A DNA stretch of 24,277 nucleotides from JANMEX01 sp031423755 (GTDB lineage: Bacteria; Pseudomonadota; Alphaproteobacteria; Rhizobiales; Rhizobiaceae), in the NCBI GenBank assembly GCA_031423755.1, contig JANPGC010000022.1, positions 1 through 24,277 on the forward strand. Direction: 5' to 3'. Shown in pieces: positions 1-7,013 of the stretch. Below the pieces are notes generated by a model, which had not been told where the DNA came from, ran no database searches, and was given only the letters and a program-made list of their open reading frames with translations. The position numbers and the translations under genes are program-made. Every line of letters starts with the position of its first letter. Within the stretch, counting starts at the first letter, position 1.

Positions 1-52
1 GAGATATTTCAATGGGTTGGCAGGCAAAGTCGCGTTGATAGAACGCGATTGG

Positions 53-228
53 CTATCTCCCCCTTTGCGGGGGTTTTGTCCGACAGGACAGAGGGGGGTG
101 CCCCCGAACGTACAACAAAGTCAGATCGACATTTTCGCACAGGCTTCGCCTGCACCGGCTTTGCACACCGCCGGGGCACGCCCTTCTGTCGGCATTCGCC
201 GACGTCTTCCCCGCAAGGGGGAAGATCA
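53..228. repeat. Nested-palindrome intergenic repeat element
   Basis: The two ends form a long imperfect inverted repeat: about 53-96 matches the reverse complement of about 182-228. Each arm holds smaller palindromes. On the left these are 59-73 (C-rich arm, ttg loop, G-rich arm), 77-90 (TGTCC GACA GGACA) and 94-105. On the right they are 188-203 (GTCGGC ATTC GCCGAC) and 206-224 (CTTCCCC/GGGGAAG). A further palindrome lies at 139-151 near the centre. The only reading frames across it are arginine/proline-rich shadows. The architecture resembles the short dispersed palindromic elements common between genes of rhizobial and related genomes. I cannot confirm copy number from one window. It may be a REP/MITE-like element carried as RNA hairpins in 3' regions. 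Confidence 0.65.
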
Positions 229-380
229 CTGGGAGCCATGAATTGCTCAAGTTGAGTGCACTGTCACCGTAATCGCCATTTCAAGGATTTGCCCGGCGTG
301 GAGTATTTTGAGAAGTAGTCTGGATATAATCTGATTGCTGTGAAAAAAAGATCCTTCGCCTTCCCGTTCTTGAAAAGCGT
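229..380. other. Intergenic stretch with no recognisable feature
   Basis: Between the palindromic repeat and the 3' end of the YcxB-like pseudogene I see no convincing reading frame with a ribosome binding site, no tRNA and no strong hairpin with a T-run. The usual infB follower rbfA is not here. Confidence 0.5.
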
Positions 381-921
381 TTATGCCGTTGCAGCGGCAA
401 GATCCATTTCCAGTTTTGAATGGAGAAAATCCACGAGCTCTTGTCTTTGAACATTGCTTGCAAAAGCAGATTCTGGGATCAACATAATCTGATTTTCAAA
501 TTTGAATTTCAATACGAATCGGCCAGCATAAACTTCAATTTCTTTCAAAATAGCGTAGTAATACTTTTTCTCAACTTCGTTATTGATATTAAATACCAAA
601 CAATTATCAAAAAAATCAGAATTATTTCTTTGCCATAGATAAAATAACCCTTCTCTTTTTTAATTTAGTAATTTGGAATGACATATGAACCCAAGAACAC
701 TGCAATAGCGGAAATCATAAGGGGCCAAAAATGTCTAATTTCATATTTTGGATTCGCCTGCACGAATGAAATTGGCAGCATTATTGCCGACCAATACAGC
801 AATGTCCAAAAAAATTTGAAAATTGAATATGCAGTCTTTTTAATAAACGGGAGATTTTTCGATATTCTTCACCGAAAATAGTAAAATCATGATGGCTATA
901 TTTGAAGCGCAATTCAACCAT
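381..921 (-). pseudogene. Disrupted YcxB-like membrane protein gene
   Basis: Three minus-strand frames, read in order, look like one small membrane protein of the YcxB type. Segment 1 (ATG at 921, stop at 781-783) gives the N-terminus with MVELRFKYSHHDF. Segment 2 (about 860 to a stop at 665-667) has two hydrophobic stretches, WTLLYWSAIMLPISFV and FWPLMISAIAVFLGSYV. Segment 3 (about 659 to 381) has the soluble tail with YAILKEIEVYAGRFVLKF and the signature-like IPESAF. The breaks fall near homopolymers (A7 at 808-814, T6 at 656-661 on the plus strand), and both frames adjoining the second break carry a stop, so at least two or three lesions are needed. A good Shine-Dalgarno (AGGGA) precedes the ATG. 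The DNA is clearly more AT-rich than its neighbours, which suggests transfer and then decay. The family call rests on topology and the tail motif, not on a search. Confidence 0.6.
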
Positions 922-932
922 GGATCTTCCCT

Positions 933-954
933 GCCCGGCACATATTTGCCGGGC
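933..954 (-). terminator. Hairpin after infB, possible weak terminator
   Basis: Positions 933-940 and 947-954 form a perfect 8-bp stem (GCCCGGCA / TGCCGGGC) with a 6-nt loop, about 15 nt past the infB stop. No T-run follows on the minus strand, so it may act as an mRNA 3'-end stabiliser or Rho-assisted terminator rather than a classic intrinsic terminator. Confidence 0.4.
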
Positions 955-968
955 GCATTTGCAGTCCA

Positions 969-3617
969 TTAGAGCGTGCGCTTGATGCTCTCCACACGGA
1001 AGCACTCGATTGTGTCTCCGGCGCGCATGTCTTCATAGTTCTCGAAGGCCATGCCGCATTCCTGGCCGACCTGGACTTCCGGCACTTCGTCCTTGAAGCG
1101 CTTGAGCGTCTTGAGCTTGCCTTCGTGGATGACCACGCCCTCGCGCACAAGGCGGACACCGACGCCGCGTTCGACCTTGCCTTCGACGACACGGCAGCCT
1201 GCGACCTTGCCGACCTTGGTGATGTTGAAGACTTCGAGGATTTCGGCGTTTCCGAGGAAGGTTTCGCGGCGTTCCGGCGACAGGAGGCCCGACATCGCTG
1301 CTTTCACATCGTCCACCAGATCGTAGATGATGTTGTAGTAGCGGATTTCGATGCCTTCGCGCTCGGCGGCGTCCCGCGCCTGCGCATTGGCGCGGACGTT
1401 GAAGCCGATGATTGCAGCGCCGGACGTTGCGGCGAGCGCCACGTCGGACTCGGTGATGGCACCTGCACCCGAATGGATGATGCGCGCGCGCACTTCCTCG
1501 GTGCCAAGCTTGTCGAGCGAACCGGCGATGGCTTCGATGGAACCCTGCACGTCACCCTTTATGACCAGCGGGAATTCCTTGAGACCGGAAACCTGCAGAC
1601 GGCTCATCATCTGTTCAAGCGAACCGCGCGTGCCGGCCTGCTTGGCGACGTATTTCTCGCGCGCCTTGTGCTGACGGTACGACGAGATTTCGCGGGCCTT
1701 GGCTTCATTCTCAACGACCGCAAAGCGGTCACCGGCAGCAGGCGTGCCCTGCAGACCGAGAATTTCGACCGGCAGCGAAGGACCCGCCTCCCTGACCTGA
1801 TCGCCCTTGTCGTTGACCAGAGCGCGGACACGGCCCCATTCGGAACCGGCAACGAGAATGTCGCCCGGCTTGAGCGTGCCGGCCTGAACCAGAACCGTGG
1901 CAACAGGGCCGCGACCGCGGTCAAGCTTGGCTTCGATGACGACGCCTTCGGCGGTGCGGTCCGGATTGGCCTTGAGTTCAAGCACTTCGGTTTGCAGGAG
2001 GATGGCTTCGAGCAGCTTGTCGAGGCCGAGGCCGGTCTTGGCCGAGACTTCAACGTCCAGCGTTTCGCCGCCCATGGATTCCACGAACACTTCGTGCTGC
2101 AGAAGCCCGGTGCGGACCTTCTGCGCATCGGCTTCCGGCTTGTCGATCTTGTTGATGGCAACAATGATCGGCACCTTGGCGGCCTTGGCGTGGCTGATCG
2201 ATTCAATCGTCTGCGGCATGACCGCATCGTCCGCTGCCACCACCAGAATGGCGATGTCGGTAGCCTGCGCGCCGCGGGCACGCATTGCGGTGAACGCGGC
2301 ATGGCCCGGCGTATCGATGAAGGTGATCTTGTGGCCGTTGTGCTCGACCTGATAGGCGCCGATATGCTGGGTGATGCCACCGGCTTCACCGGAGACAACG
2401 CTGGTCTTGCGGATGGCGTCGAGCAGCGAGGTCTTGCCGTGATCGACATGGCCCATGATGGTGACAACCGGCGGACGGGAAACCATATCGCCGACGATAT
2501 CCTTGACGTCAAAGATGCCCTCTTCAACATCCGAGTCGGCAACGCGCTTGACCGTATGGCCGAATTCACCGGCAATCAGCTCCGCCATGTCGGCGTCGAT
2601 GATGTCGCCGGGCTTCAGCATGGAGCCCTGCTTCATCAAATATTTGATCACATCCACGGCGCGTTCGGCCATGCGCTGCGCCAGTTCCTGAATGGAAATG
2701 GTTTCCGGCAGGATGACTTCGCGCGCTATCTTTTCGCGCACTTCCTGCATTTGGGAGCGGCGGAATTTTTCCTGACGGCGGCGAGTGGCAGCCATCGACC
2801 GGCCGCGCGCGCCTTCGCCATCGTCGCTCGTGACGCTGGTGACGGTGATCTTGCGGCGGTTATCAACCTCGACCTTGGCCTTGGCGGGACGCACTTCGGC
2901 CTTGATCGGCGCCTTCAGGCCAATCGGGCCAGCGCCAGTGCGGCGCTTGGCGCGGTCGTCTTCTTCTTCCACGACCGGACGGCGGACGGGAGCGCCTGGA
3001 CGCAGCACAACGGTGCCGGGCCGCACCTCTTCTTCCACAGCGCCGGGCGCGCGGCGTTTCGCTTCCTCCTCGGCGCGGCGGCGAGCATCGGACTCGCGCT
3101 TCAGCCGCACCTCCTCGTCGGCCTGGCGGCGTTCAGATTCTTCAGCCTCGCGCTTGCGCCGGGCATCATCGTCTGCACGGCGGGTGGCGTCTTCCTGCGC
3201 GCGCACGCGATCCTGGGCGTCGCGGACGACTGAACCTTCCAGTGCGCGGCGGCGGGCAGCCATCTCATCATTCGACAGGACGTTCAGGACCATGCCGGAG
3301 TTGCCGCGCTGCGGCTGCGGCGCGCGCTGTTCTGTGCGCGGTGCCGTTGGCAAAGGCACGGTCGAAGAACGTGGCGCGGCCGTCGGTGCTGCTGGCGCGG
3401 GCACTGAAGGGGCAGGCGTGAAGAGCTGCTTCGCCTTGTCGTCGGGACGCGAGAATTTGCTCTTCTTGGTTTCAACAACGACCGCCTTGGTGCGCCCGTG
3501 GCTGAAGTTCTGGCGCACGGTTGATTGCTCAACCGATGGCCGCTTCAGGGTCAGGGTCGCCTTTGGTGCAGCGTTGACGCTCAGCGTCTTGTCGTCACCG
3601 GATTTCGTATCGCTCAT
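969..3617 (-). CDS. infB: Translation initiation factor IF-2
   Basis: GTPase that brings initiator fMet-tRNA to the 30S subunit and promotes 50S joining in the cytoplasm. The 882-residue product starts with a low-complexity region. Residues about 120-190 are a highly charged Arg/Glu/Asp-rich segment, probably helical. An IF2_N-type domain follows around 300-350. The G domain shows G1 GHVDHGKT at 389-396, G3 DTPGH at 435-439, G4 NKID at 489-492 and G5 SAK at 525-527. Two beta-barrel domains and the C-terminal initiator-tRNA-binding domain complete the family layout. Length is normal for an alphaproteobacterium. The ATG overlaps the stop of the upstream ylxR-like gene (ATGA), so translation is probably coupled. 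It is the last gene of the rimP-nusA-ylxR-infB unit here. The usual downstream rbfA is absent. Confidence 0.98.
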   Translation of the reverse strand: MSDTKSGDDKTLSVNAAPKATLTLKRPSVEQSTVRQNFSHGRTKAVVVETKKSKFSRPDDKAKQLFTPAPSVPAPAAPTAAPRSSTVPLPTAPRTEQRAPQPQRGNSGMVLNVLSNDEMAARRRALEGSVVRDAQDRVRAQEDATRRADDDARRKREAEESERRQADEEVRLKRESDARRRAEEEAKRRAPGAVEEEVRPGTVVLRPGAPVRRPVVEEEDDRAKRRTGAGPIGLKAPIKAEVRPAKAKVEVDNRRKITVTSVTSDDGEGARGRSMAATRRRQEKFRRSQMQEVREKIAREVILPETISIQELAQRMAERAVDVIKYLMKQGSMLKPGDIIDADMAELIAGEFGHTVKRVADSDVEEGIFDVKDIVGDMVSRPPVVTIMGHVDHGKTSLLDAIRKTSVVSGEAGGITQHIGAYQVEHNGHKITFIDTPGHAAFTAMRARGAQATDIAILVVAADDAVMPQTIESISHAKAAKVPIIVAINKIDKPEADAQKVRTGLLQHEVFVESMGGETLDVEVSAKTGLGLDKLLEAILLQTEVLELKANPDRTAEGVVIEAKLDRGRGPVATVLVQAGTLKPGDILVAGSEWGRVRALVNDKGDQVREAGPSLPVEILGLQGTPAAGDRFAVVENEAKAREISSYRQHKAREKYVAKQAGTRGSLEQMMSRLQVSGLKEFPLVIKGDVQGSIEAIAGSLDKLGTEEVRARIIHSGAGAITESDVALAATSGAAIIGFNVRANAQARDAAEREGIEIRYYNIIYDLVDDVKAAMSGLLSPERRETFLGNAEILEVFNITKVGKVAGCRVVEGKVERGVGVRLVREGVVIHEGKLKTLKRFKDEVPEVQVGQECGMAFENYEDMRAGDTIECFRVESIKRTL

Positions 3618-4258
3618 TCGGTTTCCTTTGCGGCGCCATCGAAGTCTTGCGCCAAAATTTCGTCTTCAAGGCCGCGGTAGCGGGCCAAGGCAATTGCCTT
3701 TTTGACGAGGTTTTCCCCCGCCGGGCCTTTCAGGACGGCAGCATGTATCACATTTCCGCCGCCCAATGCCAAATCCATTTCGACACCGGTGAGCAATTTG
3801 AGCGCGGGGATATCAGGTCCGCCCGTCATTGCAACCGCTTTTCTGGCCTGATCCATCTTGCGCACCCCGTCAGCCGCAGCATCGGAGGCATGCAAAAGGA
3901 GCATCGTCTGGGCCGAACGGACCAAGGCTTCAACCTTGGCGGCACCCGTCATGATCTGTCCGGCCTTTCGGGCAAGGCCCAAAGTCCCGGAAAAGTTCTT
4001 GGTCATCACCCTGTCGATCTGATCGGGAAGATCAGGTGTGGCGATGATCGATTCTTTCAAGGCGCGCGCAAAAAGGTTCTTGCGTATCGCCTCTTCAACA
4101 GTCTTGCGGGTCGCCAAGACCCAGCAACCGCGTCCGGGCAGATTGCGTTTCAGATCGGCGACCACCGTGCCATCAGGCGCAGCGACAAAGCGGATAAGCT
4201 CATCGGCTGATCCGGCCTTCCGCGTCACAATGCACGTGCGGTCGTTCATGTCCCGCAT
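3614..4258 (-). CDS. YlxR (DUF448) and L7Ae/L30e-like fusion RNA-binding protein
   Basis: Predicted cytoplasmic RNA-binding protein of 214 residues with two parts. The N-terminal YlxR domain (about 5-85) has the TCIVTR and LPGRGCWV (about 40-47) motifs. The C-terminal L7Ae/L30e-like domain (about 93-190) contains GLARKAGQIMTGAAKV and LLLHASDA. The fused form is usual in alphaproteobacteria, where it lies between nusA and infB; Firmicutes carry two separate small genes. The start chosen is the ATG at 4258, about 30 nt after nusA. A second in-frame ATG three codons on (MNDRTC) is also possible, and a stop closes the frame just upstream. Its exact role is not firmly known; the position points to ribosome or transcript function. 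It overlaps infB by four bases. Confidence 0.93.
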   Translation of the reverse strand: MRDMNDRTCIVTRKAGSADELIRFVAAPDGTVVADLKRNLPGRGCWVLATRKTVEEAIRKNLFARALKESIIATPDLPDQIDRVMTKNFSGTLGLARKAGQIMTGAAKVEALVRSAQTMLLLHASDAAADGVRKMDQARKAVAMTGGPDIPALKLLTGVEMDLALGGGNVIHAAVLKGPAGENLVKKAIALARYRGLEDEILAQDFDGAAKETE

Positions 4259-4288
4259 ATCCGTTCTGCCTGACAGCCATCATGGCAA

Positions 4289-5884
4289 TCAGGCTTCCGC
4301 CTCTTCATCGACCGCGTCTGCCGCGCCCGGCATGTCAGCTTCGGTGATCCAGCCTGCCTTCAGCCGGGCCTGTAGCACCATGTTTTCCGCGTCGGTGCGC
4401 GAAACGTCAAAGCCGGACAGTATGCCGTCAAATGTCTTGGTCTCGCCGTCCTTGCGTTCCTTCCAGCCGACCAGATCGTCCGCCGAGTAGCCGGCGAAAT
4501 CCTCGATGGTCTTCACGCCGTCTTCTCCGAACTTCACCATCATTTTGGTGGTGATGCCATCAATCTCGCGCAATTCATCGGCAACGCCGAGTGTCTTGCG
4601 TTGTTCGTCATATTCGCCCTCGACACGGGCCAGATATTCATTGGCGCGGCTCTGGATTTCGGTGGCCGTGTCTTCGTCAAAGCCGTCGATGCCGGCAATT
4701 TCGCCTGCATCGACATAGGCGAGCTCCTCGACCGATCCGAAACCTTCTGAGGCGAGAACCTGACCGACCATTTCGTCGACGTTAAGGGCGTCCATGAACA
4801 GCTTCGAACGTTCGGCAAATTCCTTCTGGCGGCGCTCGGACTCTTCGGCTTCCGTCAGGATGTCGATGTCCCAGCCAGTCAGCTGCGAGGCAAGGCGCAC
4901 GTTCTGGCCGCGGCGGCCGATGGCGAGCGACAGCTGATCGTCCGGCACCACGACTTCGATGCGCTCTGCATCTTCATCCAGAACCACCTTGGAGACTTCG
5001 GCAGGCTGCAATGCGTTGACAAGGAACGATGCCGCATCCGGCGACCATGGAATGATGTCGATCTTTTCGCCCTGCAGTTCGGCGACGACCGCCTGAACGC
5101 GCGAGCCGCGCATGCCGACGCACGCGCCGACCGGATCAATCGATGAATCGCGCGAGGTGACGGCGATCTTGGCGCGCGAGCCCGGATCACGAGCGACCGA
5201 CTTGATCTCGATGATGCCGTCATAGATTTCCGGCACTTCCATGGTGAACAATTTGGCCATGAACATCGGATGGGTGCGCGACAGGAAAATCTGCGGTCCG
5301 CGCTGCTCACGGCGCACGTCGTAGACATAGGCGCGCACACGGTCGCCATAGCGGAAATTTTCGCGCGGGATCACTTCGTCGCGCCGGATGATGCCTTCGC
5401 CGCGGCCAAGATCGACAATCACATTGCCGTACTCGACACGCTTGACCGTGCCGTTGACGATCTCTGAGACGCGGTCCTTGTATTCGTCATACATGCGGTC
5501 GCGCTCGGCTTCACGCACCTTCTGGACAATAACCTGCTTGGCGGACTGGGCGGCAATGCGGCCAAAATCCATCGGCGGCAGTTGCTCGGCGATAAAGTCA
5601 CCAACTTCCGCATCCGGGTTGCGGTCGCGGGCGGTGACCATGGCGATCTGCGTGCCGTAGTCTTCGACGGTCTCGACCACTTCCAACAGGCGCTGCAGCT
5701 TGATTTCGCCGGTGCGCGAGTTGATGTCGGCGCGGATGTTGGTTTCCTGACCATAGCGCGAGCGCGCCGCCTTCTGAATGGCGTCAGCCATCGCGGCAAG
5801 GACGATTTCCTTGTCGATGGACTTTTCGCGCGCGACCGCATCGGCGATCTGCAGAAGTTCAAGCCGGTTTGCACTGACTGCCAT
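4289..5884 (-). CDS. nusA: Transcription termination/antitermination factor NusA
   Basis: RNA-polymerase-associated elongation factor that affects pausing, termination and rRNA antitermination. The 531-residue product has the N-terminal polymerase-binding domain (1 to about 125), an S1 domain (about 137-200), and KH1 (GMRGSR at 257-262) and KH2 (GRRGQN at 323-328). Acidic C-terminal helix-hairpin-helix-like repeats follow (about 365-520), giving the long NusA form found in Gram-negative bacteria. The start MAVSANRLELLQIADAV matches the usual N-terminus, with a GGGAG ribosome binding site upstream. It follows rimP across about 50 nt that contain a hairpin, and precedes the ylxR-like gene by about 30 nt. 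Confidence 0.98.
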   Translation of the reverse strand: MAVSANRLELLQIADAVAREKSIDKEIVLAAMADAIQKAARSRYGQETNIRADINSRTGEIKLQRLLEVVETVEDYGTQIAMVTARDRNPDAEVGDFIAEQLPPMDFGRIAAQSAKQVIVQKVREAERDRMYDEYKDRVSEIVNGTVKRVEYGNVIVDLGRGEGIIRRDEVIPRENFRYGDRVRAYVYDVRREQRGPQIFLSRTHPMFMAKLFTMEVPEIYDGIIEIKSVARDPGSRAKIAVTSRDSSIDPVGACVGMRGSRVQAVVAELQGEKIDIIPWSPDAASFLVNALQPAEVSKVVLDEDAERIEVVVPDDQLSLAIGRRGQNVRLASQLTGWDIDILTEAEESERRQKEFAERSKLFMDALNVDEMVGQVLASEGFGSVEELAYVDAGEIAGIDGFDEDTATEIQSRANEYLARVEGEYDEQRKTLGVADELREIDGITTKMMVKFGEDGVKTIEDFAGYSADDLVGWKERKDGETKTFDGILSGFDVSRTDAENMVLQARLKAGWITEADMPGAADAVDEEAEA

Positions 5885-5901
5885 GTTCGTCTCCCAGACT
5901 T

Positions 5902-5924
5902 GCCGGACACTTCATCTGTCCGGC
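5902..5924 (-). other. Intercistronic hairpin between rimP and nusA
   Basis: A perfect 8-bp inverted repeat, GCCGGACA (5902-5909) and TGTCCGGC (5917-5924) with a 7-nt loop, fills most of the rimP-nusA gap. No T-run follows, and the nusA ribosome binding site lies just downstream. An RNA-processing, stability or translational-control role is possible; termination is unlikely. Confidence 0.45.
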
Positions 5925-5933
5925 GAATAAGAT

Positions 5934-6563
5934 TCAGTTCGCGGTCTCGCCGCTGGTTTCGTCATCGTCCGTTTCGCCCTGCGCATCACGCAGCGCCTTG
6001 TCGCGCTTGAGCGCTTCGCGGATCAGTTCATCGGTCAGGATCAGCCGCGCGTCGGCGATGTTGTCGTAAGCCACATGCATGCGCGGCTGTTCGCCGTAGG
6101 CGACATTGTCGGCGACGAAATTGAACCCGTCATCATCGCCTTCGACGAGTTTGCCCTTGAACCGCTTCTTGCCATTGATCAGCACATTCGTCTCAAGCTT
6201 CATCGAATAGCCGCCCCAGCGGGTAAAATCCGATTTGCGCACCAATTGCCGGTCAATTCCGGGCGAGGAAATTTCCAGATGATAGGCGCGGCCGATAGGG
6301 TCTTCCACATCAAGCACCGGCGAGACCGCCTTGGACAATTGCTCGCAGTCGTCAACCGACATCGACCCGTCAGCCCGCTCGGCCATGATCTGCAGCGTAT
6401 AACCGTTCTGGCCGGACAAATGGACCCGCACCAGCTTGAAGCCGATGGAATTCATCACCGGAATGATGATTGAGGCAACGCGCGCCTCCATCCCGGTTTC
6501 CCGGATCAGCCGGTCATCGTTCGCATCGGGCGTTGCCGCAACAGTCTGGCTTTCGTCGTTCAC
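5934..6563 (-). CDS. rimP: Ribosome maturation factor RimP
   Basis: Cytoplasmic factor for maturation of the 30S subunit. Family landmarks are the N-terminal RETGMEARVASIIIPVM, GFKLVRVHLSG, YTLQIMAER, the SPVLDVEDPI stretch and the strongly conserved HLEISSPGIDRQL. A low-complexity acidic tail ends the protein. I place the start at a GTG (6563, product VNDESQ...), giving about 209 residues, the usual size, with GGAG upstream. An ATG at 6635 would add 24 residues, but that extension is encoded by the intrinsic-terminator hairpin at 6601-6632 and is unlike any RimP N-terminus I know. First gene of the rimP-nusA-ylxR-infB operon. The start is less certain than the identity. Confidence 0.93.
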   Translation of the reverse strand: MNDESQTVAATPDANDDRLIRETGMEARVASIIIPVMNSIGFKLVRVHLSGQNGYTLQIMAERADGSMSVDDCEQLSKAVSPVLDVEDPIGRAYHLEISSPGIDRQLVRKSDFTRWGGYSMKLETNVLINGKKRFKGKLVEGDDDGFNFVADNVAYGEQPRMHVAYDNIADARLILTDELIREALKRDKALRDAQGETDDDETSGETAN

Positions 6564-6600
6564 GCTTGCCGCGTCTCCATTTGGCTGAGCGTCAGGTAAC

Positions 6601-6632
6601 AAAAAAGAGCGGGTCCGGAAGGGCCCACTCTT
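6601..6632 (-). terminator. Intrinsic terminator/attenuator before rimP
   Basis: On the minus strand, AAGAGTGGGCCC (6632-6621) pairs with GGACCCGCTCTT (6616-6605) with one mismatch and one G-U pair, closed by a TTCC loop and followed directly by T6. This is a textbook Rho-independent terminator reading towards rimP. It may end transcripts from the tct side or attenuate the rimP operon. Confidence 0.75.
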
Positions 6633-6658
6633 CATCTGACGATCAAGAATTTGAATGT

Positions 6659-6687
6659 GAATTACACCGGATCAGGGCGGATGGCAA
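6659..6687 (-). promoter_or_regulatory. Candidate promoter of the rimP operon
   Basis: On the minus strand TTGCCA (6687-6682) is separated by exactly 17 bases from TAATTC (6664-6659), a reasonable sigma-70-type pair. It would start RNA near 6652, just before the terminator hairpin. Based on sequence match only. Confidence 0.35.
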
Positions 6688-6711
6688 GACATTTGACGCG
6701 CGCGTGGACTT

Positions 6712-6737
6712 CGCATGGCTACGGGCTGAGCCATGCG
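6712..6737. other. Perfect 9-bp hairpin in the rimP/small-gene divergent region
   Basis: CGCATGGCT (6712-6720) and AGCCATGCG (6729-6737) are perfect reverse complements around an 8-nt loop. The hairpin lies in the roughly 200-nt gap between rimP and the divergent small gene. It could be an operator or part of a leader RNA. No T-run is present on either side. Confidence 0.4.
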
Positions 6738-6838
6738 CCAATCTCATGTCTGGCATGCCAATTCAACCCTGACAGGGCCATCTGACCACGCCTACATATC
6801 AAGTGCTGACAGTAACAATTGTCCGCAAGGAGACCAAA

Positions 6839-6997
6839 ATGAACAAGACACGCACTTCAGCTACCGCAGAATTCTTCGGCTCCATCGCCAGCGCCTTCCG
6901 CGCCGCCGGTTCCATTCGCTCGAACAGCGAGCCCAAAGCATCTGATCTCAAGGTGCTGGGCATCAATCCGGCTGATTTCCGCAAGATCAACCAGTGA
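6839..6997 (+). CDS. Small conserved-looking protein of 52 residues
   Basis: The ATG at 6839 has a strong ribosome binding site (AAGGAG, 6-7 nt upstream). The product starts MNKTRTSATAEFFGSIAS and ends ASDLKVLGINPADFRKINQ. An amphipathic Ala/Phe-rich N-terminal part is followed by a short motif L-x-x-L-G-I-(N/D)-P-x-x-F. I recall short rhizobial proteins with this tail, and it is faintly like the C-terminus of DUF1127 proteins (LGI followed by a helix). No function can be given. It is one of the few plus-strand genes: divergent from rimP and convergent with tctA, with 16 bp between the stops. A GTG at 6803 would lengthen it by 12 residues but lacks a ribosome binding site. Confidence 0.72.
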   Translation: MNKTRTSATAEFFGSIASAFRAAGSIRSNSEPKASDLKVLGINPADFRKINQ

Positions 6998-7013
6998 TTC
7001 CGCAGGACGTAGC

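Noticed and set aside
31..47. Small hairpin CGCGTT/AACGCG near the left edge
   Set aside because: Short stem without a T-run on either strand and no adjacent gene end to explain.
17..255. Several short open frames in the palindromic repeat
   Set aside because: They come from the repeated palindromes and have no ribosome binding site or protein-like composition.
1125..3233. 702-codon open frame on the plus strand, antisense to infB
   Set aside because: It is a shadow of the GC-rich codon pattern of infB. The peptide is Asp/Ala/Gly/His-rich with no domain, and the infB frame is fully supported by its GTPase motifs.
5934..6635. Longer RimP starting at ATG 6635
   Set aside because: The extra 24 residues are encoded by the terminator hairpin and its T-run and do not resemble a RimP N-terminus.
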